Source: Petunia secreta (Eukaryota; Streptophyta; Magnoliopsida; Solanales; Solanaceae). From it: 64,000 bases of DNA. Below the pieces are notes generated by a model. That model was not told where the DNA came from, made no database searches, and saw nothing but the letters and a program-made list of their open reading frames with translations. The stretch covers positions 22,241,001 through 22,305,000 of the forward strand of contig JARKIP010000033.1 in the NCBI GenBank assembly GCA_029990175.1, given 5' to 3'. The translations under genes and the position numbers were made by a program. Positions 1-11,490 of this stretch are shown one piece after another (position 1 is the first letter of the stretch; every line of letters begins with the position of its first letter).

Positions 1-1376
1 TTGTCTTTTAAGCACACACTAGCAAGGATGGATATTCTTCTCTCTTTATTTCTTTTTCCAATTTTTTCCAGCTTTTTTTTTTCTATTCACTTCTTTCCAA
101 ACCTTGCCAATATTCCTTCAACTACTTCACAATTTTATCAAGTATTCCCCTCATTGGTTCCACTCAAAAACCTCCCAATATTTCAACCACAAACTCCACA
201 ATAATATAACATTATCAATTAAAGTGCTTAAGGAGTAAAGGGTCAAAAGAAAGCAATTTAGAACAAGTGGGTAGGCTTGCGGTGTGGGTGCCAACAAAAA
301 GGTCAAAGAAATCACAACAAACAAGTCCAAGGTGTATATATATAAGGGTAGGCAAATCAAAAGAAGGCATGTATCATTTCCCGACTAGAGTAAACCTAGG
401 ATTTCGCTTTGCACACACACGGGGCAAGTTCTAGACACCAATATGCAACATGGAGTATAATAACAATATGCCTCACAACTCACATTGCACACAATCTACA
501 CAAAAAGGCTCCATCACAACTCTCAATCAAGCAATTAGAGTGCAACTTGTGGAAAATTAAGCACTAATGCACAAAGGTTCACAACAAAGTCAAGTGAGTG
601 GACTCAAGCATCTCAAGGGGTTCGTTCCATTTTTTTCTTGGCATGCATCACAATTTAAAACCAAAAGACACCACAAATAGCATATGCAGTAAGTTCAAGT
701 CCACCGGTATCAAACAAGTCAAAAGCACCTAGCATTCGACCTATTTCTTCGTCTAGGGCCACCTAACAACTAATACTATACTAATCCTAAAAGAAAAAGA
801 AAATAAAAAACTACCCGGTTCAAAGGCCTCCCCGTGGAAAAGAACCGAGGCCATAAGAAAAACCACGGGGTGGATGACATGTACCACTAACAAAGACTAA
901 GAAGAAAATCTTATTGGAATTTTTTTCATTGGTTTTTTAATTTTTTTTCATTTTTTCATATATTAAAGCAAGAAACAAATAAAAATAAAGTCAAGTGACA
1001 AAAGAAAATCGTAATGGTACATGCATCCCTAACCTCAAAAATAAAGGGGAGTTCCCCCACCCCACACTTAAAGCAAGCAATGTCCTCAGTGCTACAAAAA
1101 TAGAGTGCAAGAGTGAAAAGAACTTCCCTGAAGGCCGAAAAGGGCCTAGCCTTTGGCACTAGCAGTGGCACCATCTCCATTACGAACCTACCAAGCGTCC
1201 GTAGAGTATGAGGTACTCAGACTTCCCCCAACAGGTCATCAATATTAGGCAGGGGTGAGGACACCCCACACTTAAAATCGACATTACATGAACCTGCAAT
1301 CCAAAGAATCACCCAAAGTAATATCCAACCATAAAAATAATAATAATAAATAAAGAAATAAAAGTAAAGCAATCAA

Positions 1377-1424
1377 ATTGGGTTGCCTCCCAAGAAGCGC
1401 TTGATTTAACGTCGCGGCACGACG
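1377..1424 (-). other. Conserved two-hairpin motif after the coding region (Athila copy 1)
   Basis: On the minus strand, stem CGTCG/CGACG (1410-1424) is followed by stem TTGGG/CCCAA around the loop AGGCAA (1378-1393). The same pair occurs at 9465-9512 and 48282-48329. The second stem here carries a T-A pair where the other two copies have C-G, so base pairing is kept. Function unknown. Confidence 0.7.
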
Positions 1425-1436
1425 AAGACAACTTCA

Positions 1437-2275
1437 TCACTTTTTCCTCCACCTTGAACTTATGAATTGAATTCCCAACTTTGCCTCAAGCTTATGACTA
1501 TGGTATTGGGGTAGTGGCAAACATACAAAAGGACCAAGTAACCATTGTCGCATTTTACACTTCTTGGCCTTTAAATGAGGGATGTCGTTTTGTTTCCTCG
1601 GCATCACAAATTTTAAAATATAGGCACCTTGTTCCTCCTCCTTTGATTTCTTCATAGGCTCGGGGGGGTCAATTTTCATGTCACCATCCAAACACAATGT
1701 TGAAAATGATTGGAATGAGGTCCAATGCGCTGTAATTCTAAGATTGCATCGCTTTTGACACCCTCACTTGCACAAACACTAGAGTCCTCAAACATGATGT
1801 TTTCTATTTCCTCACTTAACTCTAATGTAATTTCCTCAACTTCGGCATCATCAAGTAATATTGGGTCGAATGGTAGGAATTCCACTTTTTGCTCCTCAAA
1901 TTGGCTTCTAAGCTCTTCTATCTCAAATCTACTATTCACGACAACTGATAATTGGGCTTCAGATACCTCAATCATATCACTCAAATTTGCCTCTAGATCA
2001 TGAATAGCTAAGCCAAATTGATTAATTTCATGTATGAGCTCCACTATTTCTTCCATAAATTGTCTCGTCATATTGGTAAGGTCGCTCTTGAAATTCCCAT
2101 AAGCTTCTAAGAGTTTGGCTTGCTCTATTAGCCAAGTTTCGCTAACAACCTGCACTTTATCGCTCCTGTCAAACTCATAAACATCATTAGAATCATCACA
2201 AAAATTATTGGGGGAAGGAGCATGACACTTAGGACAATCATTCCACCGACCACCACACAATTTAATAAAATTCAT
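1437..2275 (-). pseudogene. Broken non-gag ORF of the non-autonomous Athila-type element
   Basis: Two minus-strand reading frames, 2275-1676 (199 codons) and 1697-1437, overlap and together look like one protein split by a frameshift near 1680-1700. The N-terminal part starts with a Cys-rich patch (LCGG, then CPKCH), possibly a degenerate zinc knuckle. A long acidic, heptad-like stretch rich in E, L and I follows and suggests a coiled coil. The C-terminal part is basic (KAKKCKMRQW) and ends in RWRKK. It sits between the primer site and the two-hairpin motif, exactly where gag-pol lies in the other elements, but resembles neither gag nor pol. I recognise it only as a sequence type carried by non-autonomous plant elements, from memory. 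The frameshift says this copy is dead. Confidence 0.55.
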
Positions 2276-2518
2276 ATCAAAGGTGGTAGAAAATTAACAT
2301 AACCAATCTCGTAGGGTTGAAAGAGTTGGACAATTTTCCCACAAGTGGGTTCCTCCGCAAAGTAGACAGAGATCATCAAAATTAGAATTACAACCACTCG
2401 ACTAATTTTCATTAAAAGATGCCATGATGAGACAAGTAACACAATACTAAACTAAACAAAAATTAAACCTGAATAGATAATAAGTAATCTTTCAAAAAGA
2501 AAACAGTCAATTGTTTAG

Positions 2519-2536
2519 TCCCCGGCAACGGTGCCA
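2519..2536 (-). other. Primer binding site, tRNA-Asp type (one mismatch)
   Basis: Minus strand TGGCACCGTTGCCGGGGA lies 6 bases from the LTR. It differs by one base from TGGCGCCGTTGCCGGGGA in the other two elements, which is the tRNA-Asp-type primer site known for Athila. Confidence 0.85.
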
Positions 2537-2542
2537 AAAACA

Positions 2543-3825
2543 TGTTGCTCCCAACGCACACACAAGTATACGTGGTCGACAAGTAATAAAGTGATAAGTA
2601 GAGTATCGTTCCCACGAGGACTATCCAGACTGAATTCTAGCAAACAATTTTTGAAGAACTATTAGGGGATCTTTTTCTAATGGTTGAGATTTTACTAACT
2701 AAATGCAGTAATTAAAATCAAGTAATTGAGATCAAGTAACAGAGCAAATTCTAAGTTGTTATCAATGAAAGAGAAACGGTCCAGGGTCAGAGTTACGAAC
2801 AATCCAGTTGAGTTTTCCAGTTGATTCTACTTCTGGATTTCCGAGATTGCTAACTAACAGGTTAATTGTACCCAAGAACACCTTTTGATTCTTCACGGTC
2901 TATGCAGCCTACTCCAATACCTATATGTCTATGGGTTGAATCACATGCATGCATTAACGAATTCTGTATTTACTTAAGCTAGGTGAAGAGGCATATGTCT
3001 ATCCTACCCGCAAATCGATTCCCTGATGCCTAGGTTCACAATCTAGCCCTACTCTTTCTTATTTTCATTCACAAGTTCCCTCTGTCGAGTTCAACTTGTA
3101 AACCGCAGATAGTGTTCAATTATCAGGCCTCAATAACCAAACAATTAGGCTCAAGAAAGAATAAACAATCTGTAATGGTAAATCAATAGGAAGAATTCAA
3201 CTTTCAAACATCAACCTTGATGTATTTACTTCAACCCTAGAACTAACAAACTATAGAATTAAAGAGAAGAATAAGAGAAAGAGAGAAAGAACTTATTTAG
3301 AAGACATCTAGGGCTCCTCCCCTCTCCTCCAAAACTTGCTCCAAAATCTTAAATCCTATCAAAAACTAAGTAAAAGAGTATTTATAGGGTTTACAAAGGC
3401 CTAGTAATAAGTTACACCTAAGCCTAGACGAAATAGGAGCCCCGCGCCCCCAAACGCGCCACCCTAGACAGATTACGTCGAAACTTGCACGCTGCGGCCC
3501 CGCGACGCGCAGCCAAATGCGCCAGAAGCTGGGTGCGGTGCCTGGCACGGCGCGCCACCTGCGGCGCCAAGCCAATTTCCTGTTTTCTCCGTCTGCAGCT
3601 CGCGTCGCGTTGTGCCTTCGTTTGTTCGATCCAATCCTCAATCAAAATCCAATCTTTTCTTGCTCGATCATGCTCTTTAAAGCTCCAATTGCTCTTCATA
3701 ACAACCTACACAGATACGACACAATACCAGTGCAAAATCACATTCATTAACTAGAAAACGGGCGAATAAAATACTCAAACGTGAGGAAATATTAAGGAAA
3801 TATAGGCATAAAACTCCAAACATCA
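2543..3825 (-). repeat. 5' LTR of Athila-type element 1
   Basis: A 1283-bp LTR beginning TGTTGCTCCC on the plus strand and ending CCAAACATCA, the same termini as the LTRs at 42657 and 53871. It contains a GC-rich hairpin-prone block (about 3434-3560) and a TATA-like site at 3379-3386, in the same relative order as the other Athila LTRs. Small open frames over the GC block are by-products of base composition. Confidence 0.85.
3379..3386 (-). promoter_or_regulatory. TATA box of Athila LTR 1
   Basis: Minus strand TATAAATA, downstream of the GC-rich block and at the same LTR position as in the other Athila elements. Confidence 0.55.
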
Positions 3826-4475
3826 ATGATCGAGACTCAAAGATCTTGAGTCATTTTTGAAAATGTCTATGGGTGCCCTTGGCACCAAATTACTATTCTT
3901 GATGTCTCACCATCCTCACACTGATGGACAAACTGAGGTAGTCAACCGAACCTTAGAAGCTCTACTTCGGGTTATGACCAAAAGTAATGTCGGAAACTGG
4001 GCTGATCATTTGCCCATGATAGAATTTGCATACAATCGAACTGTGCATCGAATGATTGGAATGACTCCGTTCGAATGTGTGTATGGTTTTAACCATTTGA
4101 TTCCACTTGATTTAACCCCATTGCCTCGAGATGCTGTTATTGATTTTGAAGGTACTCACCAAGCTACTGCTTTAATCGAGGTGCATGCCAAGGTGAAGAA
4201 GAATCTTGAGGAAGCTTATGCAAAAGTGGCAACAAAGAAAAACAAAAGGCGCAAGAAGTTGGAGTTAAAGAGGGAAGATTGGATTAAGGTTCACTTCCAA
4301 AAGGAACGATTTTTGAACCAAAGGAAAGAAAAATTGGCTCCTCGAGGGGATGGTTCGTTTCAAATATTGAGCAAAATCAACAACAATAATGCTTATGTGA
4401 TCGACCTTCCTGGTTAGTATAACGTATCCAACACCTTTAATGTTGCTGACTTAATTCCTTATGTTGTAGGCCAAG
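3826..4475 (+). pseudogene. Integrase C-terminal fragment of a chromovirus-type gypsy element
   Basis: Plus-strand translation shows the second half of a Ty3/gypsy integrase. DRDSK (the second catalytic Asp region) lies right at the Athila insertion boundary. HPHTDGQTEVVNR follows, with the catalytic Glu, then EFAYNRTVHR, PFECVYGFNHL and the C-terminal pattern APRGDGSFQIL...NAYVIDLPG. This C-terminal style is typical of CRM/Galadriel-like chromoviruses. It is broken by a Trp-to-stop change and a frameshift near 3860-3880 and by a TAG near 4416, after which homologous sequence continues to about 4475. The 5' part of the element must lie left of the window, beyond the inserted Athila element. 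Confidence 0.8.
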
Positions 4476-4520
4476 TATCGGATACTGAAGAGGGCTCGAT
4501 TTCGAGGACAAAATCTTCTC

Positions 4521-4533
4521 AAGAAGGGGAGGA
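4521..4533 (+). other. Polypurine tract of the chromovirus-type element
   Basis: AAGAAGGGGAGGA lies immediately before the TGATGCAG start of the 3' LTR, the expected place for plus-strand priming. Confidence 0.7.
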
Positions 4534-5308
4534 TGATGCAGCCCGAATCCGTGCTTATCAGATATTCAATCCATCGAGGACCATGACACGAAGCTAAGCT
4601 AAGGTAAAGCTCTTGCATGATGTACATATTCAGCTGGCGTGGTCGGGAGGAAGCGCTTGTTCGGATGCTGAGTGGCCGAGCACAAGATATGAAAGCTATA
4701 TTTCTAAGCTCGAGCCGAAAGAAGGAAATGACCGAACACTCAACCTTGACGCCGAGCACTGATTGACCGAAGGGCTACAATTGTGCCCGAAGGCAAGTGA
4801 GCGTCCGATATGAAATGTGCCGAGCGGAGCAACCAAGCACCTAAGTCAAGAGAGCTGAGCACACGAATTACTTCGGCCCTGCGTGGCCTTGTCTCATTGG
4901 TCGCCTGTGACCGTATTTACTTAAATGCCCTTGGGGCTATCTATATAAACCCCTTAGCCTAGTTCATTTGAAGTTAGTTGTTGATGAATATTTGTTATAG
5001 TTATTGCTATTAAGACTCCGATGAGAGCCGAACCACGACGTGGGATTTAAAGAACTTGGGTCAATCGATGTACCCATTTGAACAACTTCTTCTTTGATCA
5101 TTCAGTTTGCAAAAAGCATGAATTGTCTTCTTGAGGATTGTTGCCTAGTATAGGTGCATCTTTCACTTTCCATTGTTTAGTTCGAGACTAGTTCCTCGGA
5201 AACATTCAAACGAAGTTGAGATTCGTCTTGCTTCTATCTTTGTTTTATTATTTTCCGCTGTTGACTTTGGTTGCTAAGCTTCTCCTCCGATTAAGCTTGC
5301 ACCAAAAT
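4534..5308 (+). repeat. 3' LTR of the chromovirus-type gypsy element (right end approximate)
   Basis: It begins TGATGCAG directly after a polypurine tract. It contains a TATA-like TATATAAAC at 4942-4950. The right end is uncertain because the partner LTR is not in the window; I place it near the CA of the AGCTTGCA sequence around 5300. Confidence 0.55.
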
Positions 5309-5880
5309 AGGAAGGAATAATGAACCATGGGCTGTTATGCAAAGTATTCTAAAATTTTCTTCTTTTAAGAAACTTAACAATATAATAGTCAGCACTCTAT
5401 AGGTGTTGAATTCTTGTTTTGAGATATGATTGACAAATTTCTCTTACAAACACCTCAATAATAACGGAAAAATTCAATGGGCAATATAACCTTTCCAGAT
5501 TAGTAGATCTAACAGTTGTGCATCTATTTTTCATTTTGATCTCATGATCTGGCATAACTTCAATACCTTTGGTAGATAATCATAAAAAGTAGTAGGGTGA
5601 TCATTTGATTTAGATAAAGGAACAGATTGGGCAAGTTTTTGGAGGAAAGAAACTTATGGTTTGTATAGCATGTTCCGGAGGATCAGGTTGGATTGTTATT
5701 TGCGCAGGAAATTGGTTGAGTTCCATGACAAGAAGAAGTGGAAACTTAGGGAATAGAATTTAGTGAGATATGAGAACTTCTCTTTCTAGATTACCCCGGA
5801 ATGTTTATAGTTATACAAGCGAAGGTGGAATACAGTCGAGTACCCTTAGTAAAACTAACTAATTTCATCATAGAGGTAGA
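5309..5880. other. Unassigned sequence left of the gag-protease element
   Basis: No gene is recognised. A short plus-strand open stretch around 5640-5760 encodes a basic, exon-like peptide (RRIRLDCYLRRKLVEFHDKK) that I cannot assign. It may be low-copy sequence or an old element, continued at 12843. Confidence 0.4.
5876..5880. repeat. Target-site duplication gtaga, left copy
   Basis: GTAGA directly precedes the 5' LTR and recurs at 12838-12842 directly after the 3' LTR. Confidence 0.9.
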
Positions 5881-7228
5881 TGATGTTTGGCATTTTATGC
5901 CCATATTTCCTTAATATTTCCTCACGTTTGAGCTTGTTATTCGCTCGTTTTATAGTTTATGAATGTGGTTTTACACTAATTTGATGTCGTGTGTATGTAG
6001 GTTGTTACGCAGTGCATTTGGAGCTTTTAGGAGCTTGATTGAGCAAGGAATGATTGGAAGTTGATTGAGGATTGGATTGAGCACACGAGGGCACGACACG
6101 AGCGAGATTTCGGACCAAGGAAAACATATTTTGGCTGGGCGCTTTGGGGCACGTGGGGCGCCAGTTATAGCGCCCAGTGCCCCAGCGCTTTTACTCACGT
6201 GGGGCGCACCAAAAGCGCCCAAAGGTTGGCGGGTTCTGCTTGTCCCAGCGCTTTACGAGGCGCGGGGCGCCCGTTATAGCGCCCCTGAGCGGATTTTTAC
6301 TTCCTATTTCGTCTAGGCTTGGGTCTAACTTATTACTAGGTGTTTGTAAACCCTATAAATACTCTTTTACATAGTTTTTGAGAGGGGTTCAGACTCTGGA
6401 GCAATTGGAGAGCTCATAACATCTTGAACAAGGGTTTTTCTTCCTTCCATTAATCTATTTCATTATTATTTCATTATTACATCAATTCCTTGTGTTGTTA
6501 TTATGAATATGCGTGGCTAAATATATTGTTCTAGGGTTAGAGTATTACATGAAGGTTGATATTTGAAGATTGATTTCCATTAATTAAATCCCATAACGGA
6601 TTGCTTATTATTTCTTGATTTCACTTGTGTAATTGTCAGGGCCCGATTATTACGCATTATCTATGGTTTTTAGATTGAACTCGAAAGAGGGAATTTAATT
6701 ACGTAATAAGAAAGAATATGACTAGTTTGTGAACCCGGGCATTGGGGAACCAATTTGTGAGTAGGATAGACATATACCTGCTTGCCTAGTTTAACTAATT
6801 ACAGAATTCGTTAATGCGTGCACGTGATTCAACCCATAGACATATAGGGATTGGAGTAGCCTGCATAGACCGTGAAGAATCGAAAGGTTTTCACGGGTAC
6901 AATTAATCTATTAGTTAGTAATCTGGGATTTAAGAAGTGGAATCAATTGGATACATCAACTGGATTGTTCATAACTCTGACCCTGGATCGTCTCTTTATT
7001 GCTGATAACAACCCATTTTTGCTCCATTGTTTGAATCTACTTTTACCATTTAATTACTGTTCTTTAGTTGATAAAAACTCTCCCCATCAAAGAAAAAGAT
7101 CCCAGAATAGTTTGTTAGAAATTGTTTGTTTAGAATTCAGTCTGAATAGTCCTCGTGGGAACGATACTCGATTTATCACTTTATTACTTGTCGACCGCGT
7201 ATACTTGCGTGTGCGTTTGGGAGCAACA
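5881..7228 (+). repeat. 5' LTR of the gag-protease element
   Basis: It starts TGATGTTTGG and ends GGGAGCAACA; 1348 bp against 1347 bp for the partner at 11491. U3 carries a GC-rich, hairpin-rich block (about 6137-6290) 60-210 bases upstream of the TATA box. Confidence 0.93.
6354..6361 (+). promoter_or_regulatory. TATA box of the gag-protease element 5' LTR
   Basis: TATAAATA just downstream of the GC-rich block. Transcription would be expected to start roughly 30 bases further on. The site is repeated at 11964-11971 in the 3' LTR. Confidence 0.65.
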
Positions 7229-7234
7229 AGTTTT

Positions 7235-7252
7235 TGGCGCCGTTGCCGGGGA
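7235..7252 (+). other. Primer binding site, tRNA-Asp type
   Basis: TGGCGCCGTTGCCGGGGA six bases after the 5' LTR, the tRNA-Asp-type primer site used by Athila elements. Confidence 0.9.
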
Positions 7253-7370
7253 CTAAATAATTGACTGATTTCTTTTTGAACAGTTTATTACTTGCTATTC
7301 AGGTTTAATTTTTGTTTTGAGTTTTGTGCTGTTTGAGGTATTAGGTCATGCTTGATCTTTACCTACAGGA

Positions 7371-8354
7371 ATGGCAGCAGAACAAACTTTAGATGTGCGA
7401 GATGTTGCTCTCCCCAGCCTGGAGGGAGTAGCCTCGAGCATATTTAAGCCTGAAATCACCGGGCACTTTGAGATTAAGTCCGGCATGATACAACTGTTAC
7501 ATGTGACTGGACAATTTGCTGGATTACTTAGCGAGGATCCACAACAACATATCCAGAATTTCTTGGAGATCAGTGATACTTACACACCGAAGGGAGTTCC
7601 TGTGGATTATGTTCGCTTGTTGTTGTTCCCGTTTTCACTGATTGGGGCAGCAAAGAAGTGGTTAAAGGCTGAAAAGTCTGGGTCTATCACTACTTGAGAG
7701 GATTTGGCTAAGAAGTTCTTGGCTAAATTTTATCCATCTGCCAAGACAGCTCGGCTGAGGAGTGAAATTATGTCCTTCAGACAATTTGAAGGAGAGTCTT
7801 TGTATTCAGCCTGGGAGCGATTCAAAGCTTTATTGCGAGATTGTCCACACCACAACCAATCCAATGAGGTTGTTGCACACACTTTTGTTGAGGGGTTGAA
7901 CCAACACACTAAGATCGTGGTTGATGCTGCTGCTGGAGGCCAAGTACTGGCCTTAAATTTTGATCAAATTTATGATTTGCTAGATAAGTTTTCGCAGAGC
8001 AATCCTGATTGGCAGGGAGATGGTAGAGCTATTACGCAGAAATCTGCAAGGGTACTTCAGTTAGATGCAGTTTCAGAGCTAAGGGCAAGGATGGATGCTA
8101 TTTCCAATCAAATTAGCAAGTTAGCTCTGCCAAAGACTCAGCAACCAGTGGCTCCAGTACAACAACTCCAGAGTTTTTGTGAGGTTTGTGGCCAAGATCA
8201 TGCTACAGAGGTTTGCTCCTCTAATCCAGAGTCAGTTTATTATGTGGGTAATCAAAACAGGCTGCAGGGTCAAAATCAGTTTGGTAATGCTTATTATCAA
8301 GGCAATACGAGAGCCCCGAATAATTACCACCCACTTCCAGCTCCACCACAGTAG
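7371..8354 (+). pseudogene. gag of the gag-protease Athila-type element (one in-frame stop)
   Basis: Gag packages element RNA into cytoplasmic particles. One reading frame (ATG at 7371, TAG at 8352) is broken by a TGA at 7695-7697, where the intact relative at 53740 has a Trp codon. The retrotransposon gag domain is clear (KKWLKAEK, FYPSAKTARLR, FRQFEGESLY, ALLRDCPHHNQ, FVEGLNQ). It is followed by an Athila-style knuckle CEVCGQDHATEVC (CX2CX3HX4C) near codon 270. It is clearly related to, but diverged from, the first third of the 1800-codon polyprotein. Stop read-through is possible but unsupported. Confidence 0.88.
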
Positions 8355-8542
8355 GTTAGCTATTAAGTTGAAGATATGTTAAAGCAGTTAATGGTAGGCC
8401 AGCAGAGAATGATAGCTGACACTGCAGCCCATGCAGTGGCCATACACGATATTGCCAATGCTCATAAGAACCTGGAGCACCAGTTGGGGCAGTTGGTGGG
8501 AGAAATAAGCACTGTTAAAAAAAGCCTGAACAATGTCTTGCA
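8355..8542 (+). other. Degenerate gag-protease linker
   Basis: The sequence stays similar to the linker of the intact element but the gag frame ends at 8352 and the protease frame differs, so a frameshift lies here. The protease frame begins at a GTG-type codon near 8543 with no obvious ATG of its own. Confidence 0.6.
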
Positions 8543-9487
8543 GTGACTTTAATTGAAGGTGGAGAGCTGATGGCCAAGTCCGGGGAGAGAGCTGAAATAG
8601 AAAAAGTTGAAAAAGTGGAGAAGGTAAAGAAGAAAGAAGAGAGAAAGGAGGCACCTCTGCCGCCTCCACCATTCCCGCAGAGACTTATACCATCGAAGGA
8701 TCTGGCCCAGTATCAAAAATTTGTGAGTATGTTAAAAGAACTTCAAGTTAATATTCCTTTAACTGATGTGTTTGAATTGATGCCATCCGTTGTGAAGTTC
8801 TTAAAAGAAATTTTAGTGAAGAAGAAAAAGCCTCAAGAGATAGATACAGTTGAGTTAGTTGAGGAGTGTAGCACAATCTTGAGCAAGCTACCTCCAAAAC
8901 TTCAAGATCCTGGGAGGTTTACTATCCCTTGCACCATTGGAGGGCATAATATCACTGGTGCATTGTGTGATCTGGGTGCGAGCATAAATCTCATGCCTCT
9001 GTCTGTTTGCAAAAGGTTAGGGCTAGGAGCAATCAAACCCTCTTCAGTTACTCTTAAGATGTCGGATGGATCACTCACTCACCCTGATGGTAAGTTGGAG
9101 GATGTGTTGCTAAAAGTTGGTAAGTTTACATTCTCTGCTGATTTTGTAGTCCTAAATTATGAAGAGGACCGAGAAGCTCCAATCATTTTGGGGAGACCAT
9201 TCTTAGTCACCTCGAAGGCAATTATTGACATGGAGCTGGGTGAGATGACTGTTAGAGCACATGGAGAAAAGGTTACTTTCATGGTGTATACTGAGAAGGA
9301 GCACATAGCTAAGGTGGAAGAGTGCTCTATGATTGAATGTGTCAGACAAGAAGATGGAAGTAAACCAGATGTGAAGTTGAAGAGGGGTTCTCTCAAAGAA
9401 GGGAAGAAAGCAAGGTTCGGCGTAAGAAGAGAAGACATAAATGCTGGAAGTGAGCTAAAAGTATCGTCGTGCCACGACGTTAACTAA
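8543..9487 (+). CDS. Aspartic protease (retropepsin-like) region of the gag-protease element
   Basis: Open for 314 codons in a frame different from gag. Residues 1-60 are a charged K/E-rich linker followed by PLPPPPFPQRL. The central part holds the retropepsin signature: ALCDLGASINLMP with catalytic Asp in DLGAS, then the flap-like region and IILGRPFL. The last 60 residues are basic and end CHDVN just as the two-hairpin motif begins. In the intact relative this protease continues into reverse transcriptase; here it simply stops with TAA. Because gag is broken by a stop and a frameshift, this is probably not expressed in this copy, although the domain itself is uninterrupted. Confidence 0.8.
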   Translation: MTLIEGGELMAKSGERAEIEKVEKVEKVKKKEERKEAPLPPPPFPQRLIPSKDLAQYQKFVSMLKELQVNIPLTDVFELMPSVVKFLKEILVKKKKPQEIDTVELVEECSTILSKLPPKLQDPGRFTIPCTIGGHNITGALCDLGASINLMPLSVCKRLGLGAIKPSSVTLKMSDGSLTHPDGKLEDVLLKVGKFTFSADFVVLNYEEDREAPIILGRPFLVTSKAIIDMELGEMTVRAHGEKVTFMVYTEKEHIAKVEECSMIECVRQEDGSKPDVKLKRGSLKEGKKARFGVRREDINAGSELKVSSCHDVN

Positions 9488-9512
9488 GGCGCTTCTCGGG
9501 AGGCAACCCGAG
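9465..9512 (+). other. Conserved two-hairpin motif (Athila copy 2)
   Basis: CGTCG/CGACG stem (9465-9479, overlapping the protease end) and CTCGGG-AGGCAA-CCCGAG stem-loop (9495-9512). It is shared with 48282-48329 and 1377-1424. Confidence 0.75.
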
Positions 9513-11477
9513 TTTGTACTTGTATTATTTTATTTATAGTGTCACGTAGTTTTTGTTTTTCCTTGGATTGCAGGTTCAGGTAATGTCGAGGCTAAGTGTG
9601 GGGTGTCCTCACCCTTGCCTAATGTTGATGACCTGATGAGAGAAGTCTGAGTACCTCATACGATATGGAAGCTTGGAGGATGCTAGCACCAAGGACTAGA
9701 ATCTTCAGGGAAGTTTTCTTTACCTTGCACTTTCTTATTTTTAGCACTGAGGACAGTGCTTAGTTTAAGTGTGGGGTGGGGGAACTACCCTTTATCTATT
9801 TTTGAGGTTAGGGATGCATGTACCGTAGGATTTTCTTTTGTTACTTGACTTTGTTTTGATTTGTTTCTTGTTTTAATATATGAAAAAAAAATTAGAAAAC
9901 CAACGAAAAATTCCAAAAAGATTTTCCTTTTAGTCTTTATTAGTGGTACATGTCATGCACCCCGTGGTTTTTCTTATGACCTCAGTTCTTTTCCACGGGG
10001 AGACCTTTGAACCGGGTAGTTTTTATTTTTAGGATTAGAATAGTTAGTATAGGTGACCCTAGGCGAAGGAATAGGTGGAATGCTAGGTGCCTTTGATTTG
10101 TTTGATACCGGTGGACTTGAACTTGATTGCATGTGTTATTTGTGGTGTCCTTGGATTTTAATTGTGATGCATGCCTAGAGAAAAAAAATGGAACGACCCC
10201 CTTGAGATGCTTGAGTCCGCTTGCTTGACTTGATTGTGAACCTTTGTGCATTAGTGCTTAATTTTCCACAAGTTGCACTCTAGATGCTTGATTGAGAGTT
10301 GTTGATGGAGCCTTTTTGTGTGGATCGTGTGCGATGTGTAGGCATGTTCTTGTTTACCCCATGTTGCATATTAATGTCTAGAACTTGCCCCGTGTGTGTG
10401 CAAAGCGAAATCCTAGGTTTGCTCTAGTTGGGAAATGATACAAGGCCTTCTTTTGATTTGCCTACCCTTACATATATACCTTGGAAAAAAATTGTTGTGA
10501 TTTCTTTGACCCTTTTTGTTGGCACCCACACCCCGAGCCACCCATTTATTTCAAATTGTCTCTTTTGGCCCTTTACTCCTTAAGCATTTTAGTTGGTATT
10601 GTGTTGTTATTTTTGAGTTATGGCTGGATTTTGGGAGGTTTTTGAGTGGAGCTAATGAAGGTGAATAATTGTTAAAATTGTGAAGTAGTAAAAAGCATTG
10701 GCGAGGTTGGAAGATAATGAAATTGAAAAGAAAGAAAAAAAGAGCAAAGTTGAAAAGAAAAGAAAAATTGTAGAAAAAGAAATAAAGAGAAAAGAATATA
10801 CATTCCTTGCTAGTGTGTGCTTAAAAGAAAAATGCTACTTGTTGAGAAGGTGTGTGTGTGAAAGTTATTGATTGGGTGGCTTTGATGAGATTTGTGCTTA
10901 AAATTAATTGTGATATATTAAAGTGCTTAGGGAGGTAGTCACTATTACCATATGTATCCTACCCGCCCCTTAGCCTACATTACGACCTTTCTAAAGTCCT
11001 AGTTAATTCCGATTGGAGTGAGCTTGCATTAGTGGAGTCCTACACTACGGACAAACCTATGGTACATTGTGTGTGACGTGTGAGATTTTCATGAGAGTGA
11101 GTGAATTCATTTGTTATTGCCCCCGTTCTATTCGTGATATTTATTGTTGTGTGTGATCTTTGGGGGGGCACTCTTTTGCTTCATATTGGTGAGAGCACGT
11201 GGTTTGCATGAAATAGGTGAAGTTGATGGTTCTTGGTTGAGTAGATAGGTGTGATTTTGTGGGAGCATGGTTGCATTAAGTTGAGTTTGTGCATTTGAGC
11301 TATTTTGGGGTGGTTGTTCTCATATTTTTGAGTTTGTTAAATTGTTGGCATGTTGTGGATCCATAGTAGTCATGTGTGCATTGGTTCAATGGTCGGTATC
11401 AACCATAGTCATAGGCAGACCTGTTTTACCTAGGTTGGGGAGTTAGTTGTGACTTGCTCAAGGGCGAGCAAGGGTTC
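9513..11477 (+). other. 3' non-coding internal region of the gag-protease element
   Basis: About 2 kb with no supportable gene. It aligns by eye with the spacer 44020-45860 of the complete element, but the downstream ORF found there (45864-47099) is missing. It contains polypurine-like tracts AAGTGTGGGGTG at 9594-9605 and a longer one at 9768-9783. Confidence 0.7.
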
Positions 11478-11490
11478 AAGTGTGAGGTGG
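11478..11490 (+). other. Polypurine tract
   Basis: AAGTGTGAGGTGG directly abuts the 3' LTR. Confidence 0.85.

Larger units (their letters stand above)
1..3825 (-). mobile_element. Athila-type Ty3/gypsy element, non-autonomous, 5' part only (cut by window edge)
   Basis: Read on the minus strand this is 5' LTR (2543-3825), primer site (2519-2536), then an internal region running off the window at base 1. The LTR ends are TG...CA and resemble those of the two other Athila-type elements here. The internal region holds a short non-gag ORF (about 1437-2275) where gag-pol should lie; no protease, reverse transcriptase or integrase motif is visible. Bases 1-1380 are AT-rich spacer that aligns by eye with the 3' internal spacers of the other two elements, including polypurine-like tracts at 1053-1070 and 1263-1274. 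It lies in the integrase region of another gypsy element that resumes at 3826. The 3' LTR and the second TSD copy are outside the window. Confidence 0.82.

Noticed and set aside
3366..3754. Several 70-90 codon open frames over the GC-rich LTR block; similar ones at 5971-6374, 11581-11984, 43547-43986, 54761-55200
   Set aside because: They overlap on both strands, lie within LTRs, and change frame between copies; a GC-rich block with few stop codons explains them.
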